Part shown: positions 34,078 to 46,093 of the stretch, piece after piece
Layout: every line of letters starts with the position of its first letter
Position numbering within the stretch: the stretch's first letter is position 1
NCBI GenBank assembly: GCA_027943335.1
Contig: BSBK01007037.1
Span: forward strand, 1,556,501-1,620,500
Source: Chamaecyparis obtusa
Lineage: Eukaryota > Streptophyta > Pinopsida > Cupressales > Cupressaceae
DNA: 64,000 nucleotides
Reading direction: 5' to 3'
Made by a program: the position numbers and the translations under genes
The notes under the pieces: generated by a model
What the model saw: the letters and a program-made list of their open reading frames with translations, nothing else
What the model was told of the DNA's origin: nothing
The model's database searches: none

Positions 34078-35177
34078 TGTTGAAAATATTCAAGACTAGC
34101 TAGGTTACTGAGAGGGGAGGGGTGAATCAGTAACTTCGAAACTTTTACTAATTTTAGATCTCAACCATTTTCTCAATGACATTAGATTGATAAGCTAACT
34201 GTATGCATGAGTAACAGAAAGAATAAAACATTCATAACACTTTGAACACAGAGATTTGGTGACCTAGAAACCTTCCAAATAGAAAGTAAAACTGGGGTGG
34301 GGATGAAACCCACTAAACTTCAATACTACAGTATAAAGTTTGCCGGTTAAGGCTTACAATGATCACTTCTGATGATCTGCCCTGTTAGGAGCAATAAGGA
34401 CTGCTAGGTCCACCTTGTTAGAGGATTTACAAACATACAAAAAAGTATCCACTCGAAAATTTTTTTTTTGCAAAGACTATTAAGTCTACCCGGTTAAAGG
34501 ATTTGGGGCTGATTCACTTTTTAGGATGAAACAATAGATCTCTTACTTGCAACTGTTCTTGCTGATTGAGATTCTCTGATGTACTGATCACCTTCTGTGA
34601 TAGATATGTCTCTGCTGCTTCTTATACTGTTGTATCCTTTTGTAATTCGCTTATCTCTGCCTTTCTTCTCTTTTTCGCTTCTTACTTTTTACACACACTT
34701 TTGGATAGGATACAAAACATTGTTTATATATCAATCAAAATAATTACAAAACAATATCAAAGTCGGCTCTAAACAAGTGAACATAAGTATTACTAAGTTG
34801 GCCCAAATATAGTGACTCGGTTACTGCAAGCTAACTTGGTGACTTTCTGATACTCGGCATCCACTGCATTACTCGGCATCATCATGCACTCGGTAGAAGT
34901 GGAGGCCCAGTCCATAGTAACCACTCGGTTGTAGTTTCGAACTCGGTATATACTGAAGACTCAGTAGATATAGTGTCACTTGGTAGAGACCGAATTCCCT
35001 GCTTACTGTGCTGGCACTCGGTAAACATTGCTCATCTCATCACTCGGTGAAGATAACTCGGTAAGCACTGTTCTACTTGGTAAACATTGTTCTGCTTGGT
35101 AAACACTGTTCTGCTCGGTAAACACGCAGAGTCTAAATAAGTGTTGTCACTAATGACAATCATACTTAATGCCAACA
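34078..35177 (-). repeat. 5' LTR of gag-only element
   Basis: It is 1,100 bp, begins TGTTGAAAATATTC and ends AATGCCAACA. The CTCGGTAAACACTG-type short repeats recur at about 34990-35126, as in the other LTR. Confidence 0.93.
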
Positions 35178-36730
35178 AATGATACAATTGGATTAAATAT
35201 GTATATTTTTAAAATTTAAATTATCGCGTACAACTAGAATTCACAATAACATACCACAAAAATGTGTCAACCCTAGAGCATCATGAATTGTCCACACAAG
35301 CATTGCATGGAATTGAAATTATCTTTGTCCAATTGGTCTAGAGATGTCATACATAGTGAAACCATTTCATAACACCAACAACTCGTCGATAAGAGGCACA
35401 ATATATACATTCATATCTTTCACTTGGTACTTACCTAGTTGAATTAACAACAACATCAGATAATTATTGTGGCCATTTCAATCCAAGACTTATAATTACA
35501 TGTAGATAACTATAAAATAGTAACATACCTGAAACAATCATTTCCAACATAATGTGCTCCCTCTTTATTGACATCCATGGAGGAAGGTTATTGTTTATAA
35601 AAAAAATAAGCCACACCGAGTAAATCTCATCTCTCCATGCGGATTGACACCGTCTTCTACCAGAGAAAGCCTAAGATTTTGAGGTTCTTCTTTAAAGTGC
35701 AGCCACTTTTCCTCTATGTCTATAAATGATGAACCATCCACAGACATTTGAATAATTTCATCTCGACTCTTGTCGCATGCATGGTAATCCATAAATTATG
35801 CCAAGCTATTGCACCTGAATAATCATTTCAGACATGGAATAATGGGGATGTAATGAAGAACCTTGCGAGGCACCTTTTTGTCATTTGATCATCTCGATAT
35901 CTGCTCGTATGGCATTCAGGGCATTCTATTGTATTTTTGTGTTCTTTATGATAAATAATATGATCTTTGGGACAAGCATCTATTGATTGATACTCCCTTC
36001 TAATGTGTTTCATAGTGGCACACAATTCTCGGTACGAGCGAGGGAGAACATTTGATGGTGGTAACATAAACTCACTTATCAATCTGCAACAAATAATATA
36101 AGTTGTTACTATAAACAATCTTAATGGTACATGTTACACCTTTTATAAACTATACAGACATATATGACAAACCTTAGCATACATGACATTGCTATGTTGG
36201 ATAAACCATTCATAACCTTCAAATTCACCAACAATAATACAACAGAGAGAAGAGTAGATTAGGAGCCTTCGTAAAAGGTCATGTTCACCTTCTCAAGTAG
36301 AGGTATATCATGGATGACATCAATGTAATCCTCATCATAATCATCATCATCAGCAATAGCAACACCAGTACCAAATGTGTCAACGATTAATGCATTCATA
36401 CCATCATCTTCAAATGTGTTTTTTGGTGCATGATCGTCATCTTCCATGGGATCATGATCTTCAACTTCAATACTCACACCTCCATGTTCCTATATATTCA
36501 CACTAGGGAGATTGACCTATATAAAAATGATGATAATCAAACCCCCCTTCAATGTGACCATTCTTCCTACAATGTCTCTTTGTTGTTTTGATTTTGATTC
36601 TTCTTATCTTTAAGCCGTTACAACTCTTGCATGGACAATAACATTTGTCATCACCTTCTCTTTGAAACTTAGACAACAATCTAGTGATTGTCTCCTTATT
36701 TTGATCGAATTCCCTTGTATTATCTGACAT
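35178..36730 (-). pseudogene. CACTA TNP2 transposase, N-terminal half
   Basis: Starting at the ATG at 36730 (MSDNTREFDQNKETITRLL), the frame shows a Transpos_assoc-type zinc region (CYCPCKSCNGLKIRRIKIKT, then RHCRKNGHIEGGFDYHH). An acidic linker follows (36477-36259) with VIHDIPLLEKVNMTFYEGS. Next come the TNP2 parts: LISEFMLPPSNVLPRSYREL and YQSIDACPKDHIIYHKEH with a CxxC (36090-35860), then FMDYHACDKSRDE-like and GSSFIDIEEKWLHFKEEPQN (35792-35650). Further pieces (PPWMSIKREHIMLEM, YIVPLIDELLVLWNG) reach the LTR insertion point, and the gene resumes at 18878. This transposase would cut at CACTA ends. Stops and intron relics show it is inactive. Confidence 0.85.
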
Positions 36731-36760
36731 GATCCTTAATGTGTATATCTGCAAAATAAA

Positions 36761-37974
36761 TTGGAGATGTCTCCTTTCATTAGCTTCATGTCACCTTCTC
36801 ATAGCTTCTCATAGCTTCCTATGTGTTTCATCCTTCATTTATACACTTACTTCGACCAAGTTTTTAATTTTCTGATAGATTTCACCAAAGGCTTTGTAGG
36901 AAACACATTGAGCTATTACAACTGAATTATAAATTATGAATTCACTATAAAATTAATTCACTATAAATCAAGGGGCATTATAAATCATGAATTCGCTATA
37001 AAATTAATGTATTTCTCTAGATTTCATATGGACATTTGGTCAAATGGTTGGCATGTATGTTTATTCAAATGGAGTTATATCATTTGGAATGGATATATGA
37101 TAGGTTGATATCGAATTCTATGTCAAGATTTACAATATTAAATTGATCATAGTTAAAAGAATCAAACATAAGAAGAATATGAGTATAGCCAATTTTCAGA
37201 AGAATATGAATGAATGAAAACATACATAAGTGGATGAACATAAATAATGAAGGTACCAGATATTGCCTGAAGTAATGAAGTGTTGACCTGGGGTTCAATC
37301 CAATATGCTCATGTATGATCCAGAAACTGCAAGGAAGGAAAGGATGGGGTTATATCCAAAGCATCTAAGAAATGTCTGACACCCTATTATGGATCCTCAT
37401 CTACAATTATCCATGTGCATAGTTAAGCCATATACTTCTAAAAGGAACTATGCTACAGAACATGTGCACTTAGGAAAATGCACTCAAGAACATGTGCAGT
37501 GTATAGGCGCTGGAATCCAAATAAAGCCCCACATTTATGTCTCTATGAACACCTGGTGAATCACTATTGTGGCTGCATTTATGTCTCTATAAACACCTGG
37601 TGAATCACTTTTGTGACTGCATCATCCAAATAGTGCAACAACAACACCAGATGTTGTTGTTCCATCTAGTGTTGCTATGGCATCATTTCCAAATGATGCA
37701 TCCACAATAGTAACCCACCATGCCCATCAACACAAGGTAGTCATGATCAAGCATAAGCAATGGAGGGGACATTATCAAGGTCAAATTAGAGGTCAAATTT
37801 CATTCCTTGAAATTTTATATTTGTACAGTTATAAAACTTCATGCCTTGAAATTTTATAACATAGTTCCTTAGCATTTGATCTTCATATTGCAGCAATGAC
37901 TTGAGGTAGACATTCGAGCTTTGTCTTCTCATTAACTCAATTTCATTTTGATGACATTTGTTGATTTAATGGTA
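36761..37974. other. Right flank of CACTA; no gene seen
   Basis: AT-rich. It probably includes the TNP2 promoter side and the lost CACTA terminus. A two-copy tandem of about 45 bp (GCATTTATGTCTCTATRAACA, split as GCATTTATGTC and TCTATRAACA, then CCTGGTGAATCACT) lies at about 37531-37621. A small hairpin AACAACAACA-CCAGA-TGTTGTTGTT lies at about 37640-37665. Confidence 0.45.
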
Positions 37975-39109
37975 CAATATCAATGTTAATACTCTCATTG
38001 TTTACATCTTTGCATTTGGAATACTCGATGACCCATGAGCTTTGAGAGCTAGGGCATCGTTGCTATTACTTTCAAGACATTGTGTGAAGTGTTTGATCTC
38101 TTTTTATTTATTTTGTTGTTGATATTCACTATGTGATACTCCCCGTTTATGATCATTTCATGAAGAAATGTCTTGATGGCTCACAGGCTGCAAGCTAGGG
38201 CATCATGTATTGTTTATGAGCTCATTGTTTGAGCACCTCATGTCCCTATTTGATTGGTCGGTGCTCTGTTTGTTATATTGAGTTTATATCATATATTTAG
38301 TCTTAATAAATATCTTATAAAACAACATAAAACTAACCCAAAATACTTTGTCTTAATAAAATCTTAATAAAACAATATATTTAATCTTAATAAAATCTTA
38401 TAAAACAACATATATTGTGTGAAGTGTTTGATCTCTCTTTATTTGTTTTTTTGTTTATATTCACTATGTGGTACTCCTTGTTTATGATCATTTCATGAGG
38501 AAATATCTTGATGGCTCATAGGCTGCAAGCTAGGGCATCATACATTATTTATGAGCTCACTGTTTAATATTGACATTGTTTACATCTTTTCATTTGGAAT
38601 GTTTGATGATCCCCGAGCTTTGAGAGCTAGGGCATCATTTCTATTACCTTCAAGGCATTGTGTGAAGTGTTCGATCTCTCTAAATTTGTTTTGTTGTTGA
38701 TATTCACTATGTGGTACTCCCCGTTTATGATCATTTCATGAGGAAATATCTTGATGGCTCATAGGCTGCAAGCTAGGACATCATGCATTATTTATGAGCT
38801 CACTATTTGAGCACCGACCAATCAAATAGGGACATGAGGTGCTCAAATAGTGAGCTCATAAACAATGCATGATGCCCTAGCTTGCAGCCCTTGAGTCATC
38901 AAGACATTTCCTCATGAAATGGTCATAAATGGGGAGTACCACATAGTGAATATCAACAACAAAACAAATAAAGAGAGATCAAAGACTTCACACAATATAT
39001 TTTGTTTTATAAGATTTTATTAAGACTAAATATATTGTTTTATTAATATTTTATTAACACAAAGTATTTTGGGTTATTTTATAAGATTTTATTAAGACTA
39101 AATATATGA
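37975..39109. repeat. Fold-back cluster of direct and inverted repeats
   Basis: A module containing TTCACTATGTGGTACTCCCC, GATCATTTCATGAGGAAAT and GCAAGCTAGGGCATCATGCA occurs three times in direct orientation (about 38090-38250, 38410-38560 and 38650-38800). It occurs once inverted at about 38830-38995. A second module, CATTTGGAATRYTYGATGA with GAGCTTTGAGAGCTAGGGCA, occurs at about 38020 and 38600. The right end mirrors the 38290-38400 segment (TATATTTAGTCTTAATAAA). No ORF is present. It looks like a fold-back or rearranged MITE-like element. Confidence 0.8.
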
Positions 39110-39114
39110 TGTAA

Positions 39115-40060
39115 TGATGTAGTAAAGGCTGGTGGATCCAATTAAGGATTGACCAACCTTGCAGCCAACCAATATGCAACGAAAATACATAATAACAATA
39201 ACAGATCTAAGACAAAATTGAAGTCTTTATTCATCAAGTCACTGATTACATGCAATGTGTCAGGCTGTAAGGCCTTCTCGATTACGGCCAATTACAATGC
39301 AAGAAACAGTCTACAAGATCTCATAGGATCCAAATCTTTTCCCCAACATCAGCATTCAGCTAGCCCAGGTTTATAACACCCAGCACACTAGTAGGCACCC
39401 AAGAAAGATCTAAACTTGTACTCAAACTTCCAAGAAATCTTCCCATTCCTAAGCTCGCAGGCTACTAACCTTCCTTCCCCATAATATCCTCCCTAAACAT
39501 CTACCCAAGCATCCTATAAATATTGATTCCCAGCCATAAGTTGGCTGATGAAACAATAAACCCTTACAAACAAATATTAAATGCTAAAACATCAGTCGGC
39601 TCTCACATAGCCTTACAAAATTAAAAAACTCTCAAAGATGGCCCCAACGGTCATCAAATCCTCATAGAAGAATGAAACATGCCAAATCTAGGTCCCCACA
39701 CATCCAACGGTCAATCCATAACATGAGGAGCATGACCCAAATTAATTGCACCATTTGGCCAAGCTGATCTAACAAAACAATCCAGTCGGTAAGCAAGAAC
39801 ACCGAGCACCAATCGATCGACCACGCCAAGCATGACCAAGAAACATTGTTATCATCGAGCGCCAGTGAACCAACGCCTTTAGTCACTAAGTGTTCTTCAG
39901 AGATTGAGCACCCTGGTAACCACATAAACTAAGCAACCAATCTCCCAAACTAAGAAAGAACTCCAACAAACTAAGATCAAAACCAACAATCTACCTTCAA
40001 AGACAAACATATTTTTGGTTGATACAGGATTGCCAAGAATCCTAGGATGCTCCTGCATCA
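39115..40060 (-). repeat. 3' LTR of TR-GAG element
   Basis: Begins TGATGTAGTAAAGGCTGG and ends GGATGCTCCTGCATCA. It shares long near-identical runs with 42099-43064, such as AACATCAGTCGGCTCTCACA. Confidence 0.93.
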
Positions 40061-40559
40061 GACACCCTAGGTAAGAAAGATTTTCTCATAAGGAAATTAG
40101 GAATGCCTCAAGGGAATCAGAATATTTATGTCAAATCTGTTCTTCACCCACATCTCTTCTTGTCCTTCATCCCAAGTAGTCTTCACTTCATTCACTGCCT
40201 CATGCAGAAAGTTCTTCTACTTTCCACTTTGCTTATCCTTTCGGTCGATAACTGATAGCAATCAACTCTGACCACTACCAATCACCTCAGTGCCTTGGTA
40301 AGGTTCATCCTCTCCAGACTCCTCAATAAACTCAGTATCATCTGCATCTCTCTGTGTCACAAATGTCACCATCTTTTGTACCATCTTTGCCAGCAAAACC
40401 ATCTATCTCTTAATCTCAACAAACTCTTTAGAGATATCATTCTCCTTCTCCTTCAAACTAGATTTCGTAGGAATAGGTTCACTAACCTTATGCTCCTGAG
40501 GTTTGTCATAAGGACAACACCTGATAACTCCACATCCCTTAACCCCTATCTCTTATAAA
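40061..40559 (-). other. 3' internal part of TR-GAG, decayed frame
   Basis: The minus-strand translation is acidic and lysine-rich (KEKENDISKEFVEIKR, FIEESGEDEPYQGTEV) with several stops. It matches no domain I know and may be a linker kept from a longer polyprotein. Confidence 0.35.
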
Positions 40560-42069
40560 GGTATCAGCTTATGTCGAGCTCCTTCATGCCTAACCACATA
40601 GGTATTAGCACGACCATCAAACAAAACATTCCTATCAAACTACCAGGGTCTACCAAGCAACAGATGACAAGCATCCATAGGCAATACATCACAAATATCT
40701 CATCATGGTAAGATCCAATCTGAAACTTAACCAAGCATTTTTTTGCAAATCTAACCTTAGAAACATCTTGTATCCAACTAATCTAATAAGGATTAGGATG
40801 TTTCCTTCTTTCCAAATTTAACTTACTAACCATTTCCTCTAAAACAAAGTTCTCAGAACTACCACCATCAACTATAAAATTACATACCTTATCCTTGCAC
40901 TTACATCTGGTTCTGAACAAATTTCTCCTTTGTACTGGTTCCTGGACACATGCAGCTAATCTCCTAGTGACAAGACATTCACCTTTCTCTGGAACATTCT
41001 CAATGTCTTCTTCAGCAACTAATGCAACTCTTTTCTTAGGACACTACCAACTTCTATGACCAGCTTCACCACAGTTATAACAAGTGCCAGTGAACTCATT
41101 CTTCCACCTTCCTCTTTGTCCAACATTCTTAGTAACTTGACCACTACTAGATCCCACATCAGACTTAGGATTATCTATCACATTACTCTCAACAATTGTC
41201 TCACCAGTTTTACCACCTTGGTTCCTATTGTTCTATTTTCCTTCATACTTCTTATTCAGCTTCTCTTCAATCTTCAATGCCATCTGATAAACATCACTGA
41301 TTGTTGTCATCCACATAGTAAGTAACTCTTCTTGAATACGAGGTCTCAAACTATAGACATATCTAGCAACCTTCTCTTTATCAACTTCAGAATGACCAAT
41401 CCTAATCAGGATCCTATAAAACTCCTCGGTATACTCCTGTATCGATTTGTTAGTTTGTTTCAAAGCTTGCATCTTCTTAAACATGTCCAATTCATAATCC
41501 ACCAAAATGAATTGCTTCTTCAACTTGTCAACCATTCGGTTCCACTTGGTGATCTTTTCTTTTCCTCTTCTACCTCTTTCCAACTGAACTTCTCTCCACC
41601 AGATATTTGCATGACCCTTCAACTTAGTCTTTGCAAATCTAACCCTATCAGGATCTTCTATTTCTTCATACTCAAAGTACTCATCAATCTCATTAATCCA
41701 ATCAATCAACTCTTCTAGCCTAACGCTTCCAGCAAATGCAGAAACTTCAATCTTAGGTCTTTTCCCAATCTTAGACATAGCTTTCAGAATTCGATTCTCC
41801 TCAAGATCTTTAGCTTCTTCTACAACTTCTTCAAAATGATCTTCCTCAAATTCATCATCACTATCCTCTTTCAAGGTAGGCTTCTTCTTTCTCAACTCCT
41901 CTTGCAGATCTTGCACTTGTTTCTGTAAGGCCCTAAAATCATCAATACTGAATTCACCAATAGCTTCCTCTTTTTCAAAGATCTCACGGTTTATCCTTGG
42001 AGGCATCTTCAAATCAAGATCTAGACACACAAGATCCACTTGGCTCCAACAAGAATAGACTTTTCTCAA
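40560..42069 (-). pseudogene. Gypsy gag with CCHC knuckle and protease remnant
   Basis: The frame opens at 42069; the likely gag start is the internal MPPRINREIFEKEEA, about 22 codons in. Retrotrans_gag features are clear at about 41760-41380 (DWINEIDEYFEYEEI, RFAKTKLKGHANIWWREV, IQEYTEEFYRILIRIGHSEV). A TAG at 41233 interrupts, and the same frame continues to a knuckle, CYNCGEAGHRSW-x-CP, near 41080-41040. It is followed by an aspartic protease start with CNFIVDGGSSENFVLEEMVS and LNLERRKHPNPY near 40890-40800. After that the frame shifts and the LGRPW-like strand is only read in another frame. The catalytic motif is D-G-G rather than D-S/T-G. Confidence 0.85.
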
Positions 42070-42084
42070 ATAGGAACAAACTTC

Positions 42085-42096
42085 GCTCTGATACCA
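42085..42096 (-). promoter_or_regulatory. Initiator-Met tRNA primer binding site of TR-GAG
   Basis: Minus strand TGGTATCAGAGC, two bases inside the 5' LTR. Confidence 0.85.
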
Positions 42097-42098
42097 CC

Positions 42099-43064
42099 TG
42101 ATGCATTCAAGGCTGGTGGATCCAATTAAGGACTAATCGACATTGCAGCCAACCAATATGCAGTGGAAATACATAATAATAATAACAGATTTGAGACAAA
42201 ATCAAAGTCTTTATTCATCAAGTCACTGATTACATGCAATGTGTCAGGCTGTAAGGCCTTCTCGGTTACGGCCAATTACAATGCAATTAATAGTCTACAA
42301 GATCTTGCAAGATCTAAATCTTTTCCCCAACATCAGCATTCAGCTAGCCCAGGTCTGTAACACCCAACACACTGGCAGGCACCCAGGAAAGATCTAAACT
42401 TGTACTCAAACTTCCAAGCAATCTTCCTATTCCTAAGCTCATAAGATACTAACCTTCCTTCCCCACAATCTCCTCCCTAAACATCTACCCAAGCATCCTA
42501 TAAATAGTGATTCCTAGCCACAAGTCGGCTGATGAAATAATAAACCCTTACAAATAAATATTAAATGCTAAAACATCAGTCGGCTCTCACATAGCCTTAC
42601 AAAATAAAAAAACTCTCAAAGATGGCCCCAACGGTCATTAGATCCTCATAGAAGAATGCAACATGCTAGATCTAAGTCCCCACATGTCCAACGGTCAATC
42701 CATAACATGAGGAGTGTGATCCAAATTAAATGCACCAATCAGCCAAGCCGATCTAACAAAACAATCCAGTCGGTAAGCAAGAACACTGAGCAAAAAAGGA
42801 AATAATCGAGCACCAGTTGACCAACCATGCCAAGCATGACCAAGAAACACTGTTATCGTCGAGCGCTAGTGAATTGACACTTTCAATCACCGAGCATTCT
42901 TCAGAGACCGAGCACCCCAGTAACCACATAAATCAAGCAACTAGTCTCCCAAACTGAGCAAGAACTCCACCAAACCAAGATCAAAACCAACCATCTACCT
43001 TCAAAGACAAACATATTTTTGGTTGATACAGGATTGCCAAGAATCCTAGGATGCTCTTGCATCA
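42099..43064 (-). repeat. 5' LTR of TR-GAG element
   Basis: Begins TGATGCATTCAAGGCTGG and ends GGATGCTCTTGCATCA. It is 20 bp longer than its partner through small insertions. Confidence 0.93.
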
Positions 43065-43069
43065 TGTAA

Positions 43070-45574
43070 ACTCATAATTATACTTGATATATATAATACA
43101 ATGGTATGTAGTATAATCTATACATTTGTGAGATGTGATTAATTCCAGTTATATGATGTTTTGGGATTAAATTGGTGAGTTTGTATACTTTCTCCATTTT
43201 AAACTAACCTATGACTTCAAAGGAAGAATTATGAAATATAGTTGTAGGTAGTTATCTCTTCTATAATGATGGAGGAGTGAAAGGTAATGATCAATGAGGT
43301 TGCTGCTATTAGATCATACATTAATACACTTATTGTTTTGAATTTGAGCTCGAGCATCATGAAATGTTATTGCTATCATTGCATGCTTGCTGTTGTTGTG
43401 CACCATATATTTGGATTCCCCTTCCTTCTTCCTATCTACAATGGGAATCCTTCTTGCATCTATACTTGGTTTATCTTCTTCCTAAGGGGAGAAATGTTTT
43501 TTGTAGGCATTGGACTATGTTTTCTTTCAAGCACTCACCATCCTTGGAGGATATTATTCATTATAGGGGGGATATCATGTCTCCTTCTTTCCTTCATATA
43601 GAGGGATTATTGATTGTATATACATGATGTATGTTGTAATGGGGGGGTCTTGATCACTCCATCCATCCATGCATCTTGTATTTTTCATCTCTCTTTTTGG
43701 GGGAGGGTTTTTCCCATGAGGTTTTCCCTCTTTCTCCTCTTTATGAGAGATTGCATTGCATATATTTTTATTTTTCATATTGTACATGAGTACCTAACAT
43801 GGCCTAGTAGTCGAGACCCATCTTTCATTTTCATTTATCCTTGTGAGCTTAAGTGCATTCCCCTAATTTTTACTAAAGGGGGGGTATTGGTATAATTAAA
43901 TATTCCTAATTACACTTTACTTAAGTTTACTTAGGATAATGCATTGTATAGTAGTTTGTCATTGAGACACCTAAGATTTTGCATTTCATTTTAGCACATG
44001 GTGTAGGAGATTTCCTCATTTGGTGGAGCTAGTTGTTATCTCTTTCCACTTTATGTGTGAGATCCACCTTTAGTGCTCTTATCACATTATCATCCTCTCA
44101 TTGTTGCACATGTTGCACATACTTTGATGTAAAATGGAGGATAATCCACGTTTGGTGGCCTTTGGTGGACATGTGATTACACATTGTCTAGTTGATAGGT
44201 TATCATTTTCATCTCTCCTAGTTATCATACATTGCCTATATATTCAGGCACATCTACTTTGTATATATGTAATCAATTGACCATCATCAATTGGGCATTA
44301 GTCATTGTATTTCATTATTGATCAATATTAAATCAATAATTTGATCATCATTTTTCCTTTATCTCATGTTCTATCAATTGAGATTCTACATATTGGCATT
44401 TTCATTCTTTTCCTTAGGCAAATTCTTACAATTTTTCTATTCAAACCCTTGAAACCCTTACTCGCAGGATTGATTTCATAAAAAAACTATCATAACTTTG
44501 CACAAACTCAATGAAATTCATTCAAAATTATTGCAAAAGGAATAAGACTCATCATTCTATCAAACACAATTGGTTTCACATAATCACCTAACTATATATG
44601 GTTGTTCCAAACAAAAAAGCAATAAGTTTGTAGAAAAAACAAACACAAAAATTTGTACCTATAGTCACTAAAATGGCCATTTTTGCTTAATATTCCATAA
44701 AAATGCATGAAACTAGTCTTGTTGGAAATATAATTCATATTATTAAATGTTCCAATAGGTTTTAGTTCAAAATATGACCGTATAGAAATGTACCATTTCT
44801 TGCAACGTGAAAAACCAGAGTTGGAAAGCTTAAAATCAAATAATTTTTATTGCAAATTGTTCTCCATATCACCAACCACCTTTGCCTCATGCTCATGGAG
44901 GATTTTTAAACTCATTTAAATAAGTTTTCAATGGTTTTCCAACCAAATTTCAAGTTGGTGACTGTTGGACATAAAAGTTGCACCTTACAAGTAGCAAAGT
45001 TGCAAAAATTGTCAAACAACTTTTTGAGCCTTTTGTTCAATTTTGATAAAACCTTAAATATGGACCTAATATGACTTACCATCATCAAAACATGCCTAAT
45101 TAAGTCCCAATGAACCTTGTAAAAGCATTACACCTCTAAGTTACATCATTTGACACCTTTGACCCATTGTGCCCTTACAAGGTCCTTATTGCCATTACAT
45201 GGCATTACATAACATGCTTCCTAAATAGAGTTCAAAAAATTACAAAAATGGTCCACAAGAACTTATTTAAGACCTAATCATGAAAAAAATTGAAAAGACT
45301 CAAATGTGCCTCATGGAGGTTTGATCTCATTAGGTGCCCCTACAACAAAATCTCTATTCGTCCTCACCTTTGGTCTACCAAAGGTTGGACCACACAGATT
45401 AGCGAATGCAAGCCACTAAACCCAAATTTTAGTAGCATCACCTCCATTGTACATTTTTGCAAGATCCTTAAATAATCACTCCTTCACATGTGTTGGAAAC
45501 AAAACAAAAATCATATTAGATCATGAAGATATGATCATAAGAGATATAATTCTACTTTTCTATTTGAAATTTGA
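43070..45574. other. No gene seen; LTR-like fragment inside
   Basis: 43070-43870 holds only overlapping spurious ORFs. 43874-44390 looks like a polypurine tract and LTR and is listed separately. 44400-45574 is AT-rich with no recognisable domain; a minus-strand stretch at about 45480-45300 is open but unrecognised. Confidence 0.4.
43874..44390 (+). repeat. Possible LTR with polypurine tract (fragment)
   Basis: TAAAGGGGGGGTAT at 43874-43887 looks like a polypurine tract. It is followed by TGGTATAATTAAATATTCC, a plausible LTR start, and by TTGAGATTCTACA ending at 44390, then TATTGGCA. No second copy or target duplication is visible in the window, so it may be the 3' end of a truncated plus-strand element. 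Confidence 0.35.
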
Positions 45575-46093
45575 TTTCAAAACTTGAGATTTCAGATTTG
45601 AGAATCACCTCCTCATCACTAGATGGAGCCACTCTCCTAGGTCTCGATGCATACCATTTTGGATTAAGAGCATAGGATTCTATATGAAGAAGGGTGTTCA
45701 TAATCTTCCACTGTCACATCACAATGGGCCTAAGATGGTCCTCATGTGAAATGCCAAAGTGGGGTCCGTGCTATGAATAGTTTGCTTGATCTGCCCAAAC
45801 ATGTTATCAAAGGTCTCATAAATCTCTCTAAGGTTAGGAGAGTTTTTATCAACATTTCTAATGACCTATGAAATAGGCTCAATGAAGGAGAAAACGTAAC
45901 TACAAGTGCAAGAAAGTTACAAGTTAGAAATATCTTAATTTTGAAATTATTAATTCTTAAGTTATAAAATTAGAAAATGCCAAAATAAAAAATAATTTTA
46001 TTAAATTAGGAATAAAAATTTTCTTACCTCATTGTGGACCACCAAGTATCATCAAGTATTTTTTTCTTCACACTTCTTCCCTTCGGTGTGTTG
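45575..46093 (-). pseudogene. hAT transposase, C-terminal fragment
   Basis: On the minus strand, KGRSVKKKILDDTWWSTM at 46085-46025 continues the domain cut by the solo LTR. After an intron-like gap, FSFIEPIS, NVDKNSPNLREIYETFDNMF, then a frame change to QWKIMNTLLHIESYALNPKW and RRVAPSSDEEV. These match the middle and late parts of plant hAT (Ac-like) transposases, where a helix with H-A-A-hydrophobic-LNP is conserved. The dimerisation tail with its C-x-R-N-W motif is not seen. Confidence 0.65.

Larger units (their letters stand above)
18879..35177 (-). mobile_element. Gag-only LTR retrotransposon (probably copia-derived), nested in CACTA
   Basis: LTRs lie at 18879-20070 and 34078-35177, ends TGTTG...CAACA. 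The direct duplication AATGA is present at 18874-18878 and 35178-35182. The initiator-Met tRNA primer site (TGGTATCAGAGC, minus strand) is at 34064-34075, and a polypurine tract is at 20071-20082, so the element reads on the minus strand. Without the inner gypsy insertion (21558-33065) it is about 4.8 kb. Only a gag-like frame is present, with no protease, integrase, RT or RNase H, so it is non-autonomous (TR-GAG/LARD type). The assignment to copia rests on LTR ends, primer site and the style of the zinc knuckles, and is tentative. Confidence 0.92.
4013..36760 (-). mobile_element. CACTA (En/Spm) transposon remnant, split by two insertions
   Basis: The CACTA body survives in three minus-strand blocks: about 4013-4546, 12631-18878 and 35178-36760. 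Removing the LINE at 4547-12630 and the LTR element at 18879-35177 restores the order TNP2 transposase, SET-domain gene, TNPA-like gene. TNP2 shows the Transpos_assoc, TNP2, DUF4218 and DUF4216 regions expected of plant CACTA elements. Intron borders (gcag before, gt after exons) can be seen in the TNPA-like gene. Terminal CACTA repeats were not located with confidence, so both outer limits are approximate. Many stop codons show the element is dead. Confidence 0.85.
39115..43064 (-). mobile_element. Gag-only Ty3/gypsy-type LTR element (TR-GAG)
   Basis: LTRs are 39115-40060 (946 bp) and 42099-43064 (966 bp), with ends TGATG...CATCA. The direct duplication TGTAA is at 39110-39114 and 43065-43069. 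The minus-strand primer site TGGTATCAGAGC at 42085-42096 sets orientation. The 2.0-kb interior encodes gag with a zinc knuckle and part of an aspartic protease, but no RT, RNase H or integrase, so it depends on other elements for movement. Confidence 0.93.

Noticed and set aside
43287..43895. Three overlapping plus-strand ORFs of 87-104 codons
   Set aside because: Different frames over the same bases, low complexity, next to a polypurine tract; more likely untranslated retroelement sequence.
45290..45475. Possible extension of the hAT transposase
   Set aside because: Minus-strand translation is open in part but lacks the hAT dimerisation motifs, so I did not extend the call.
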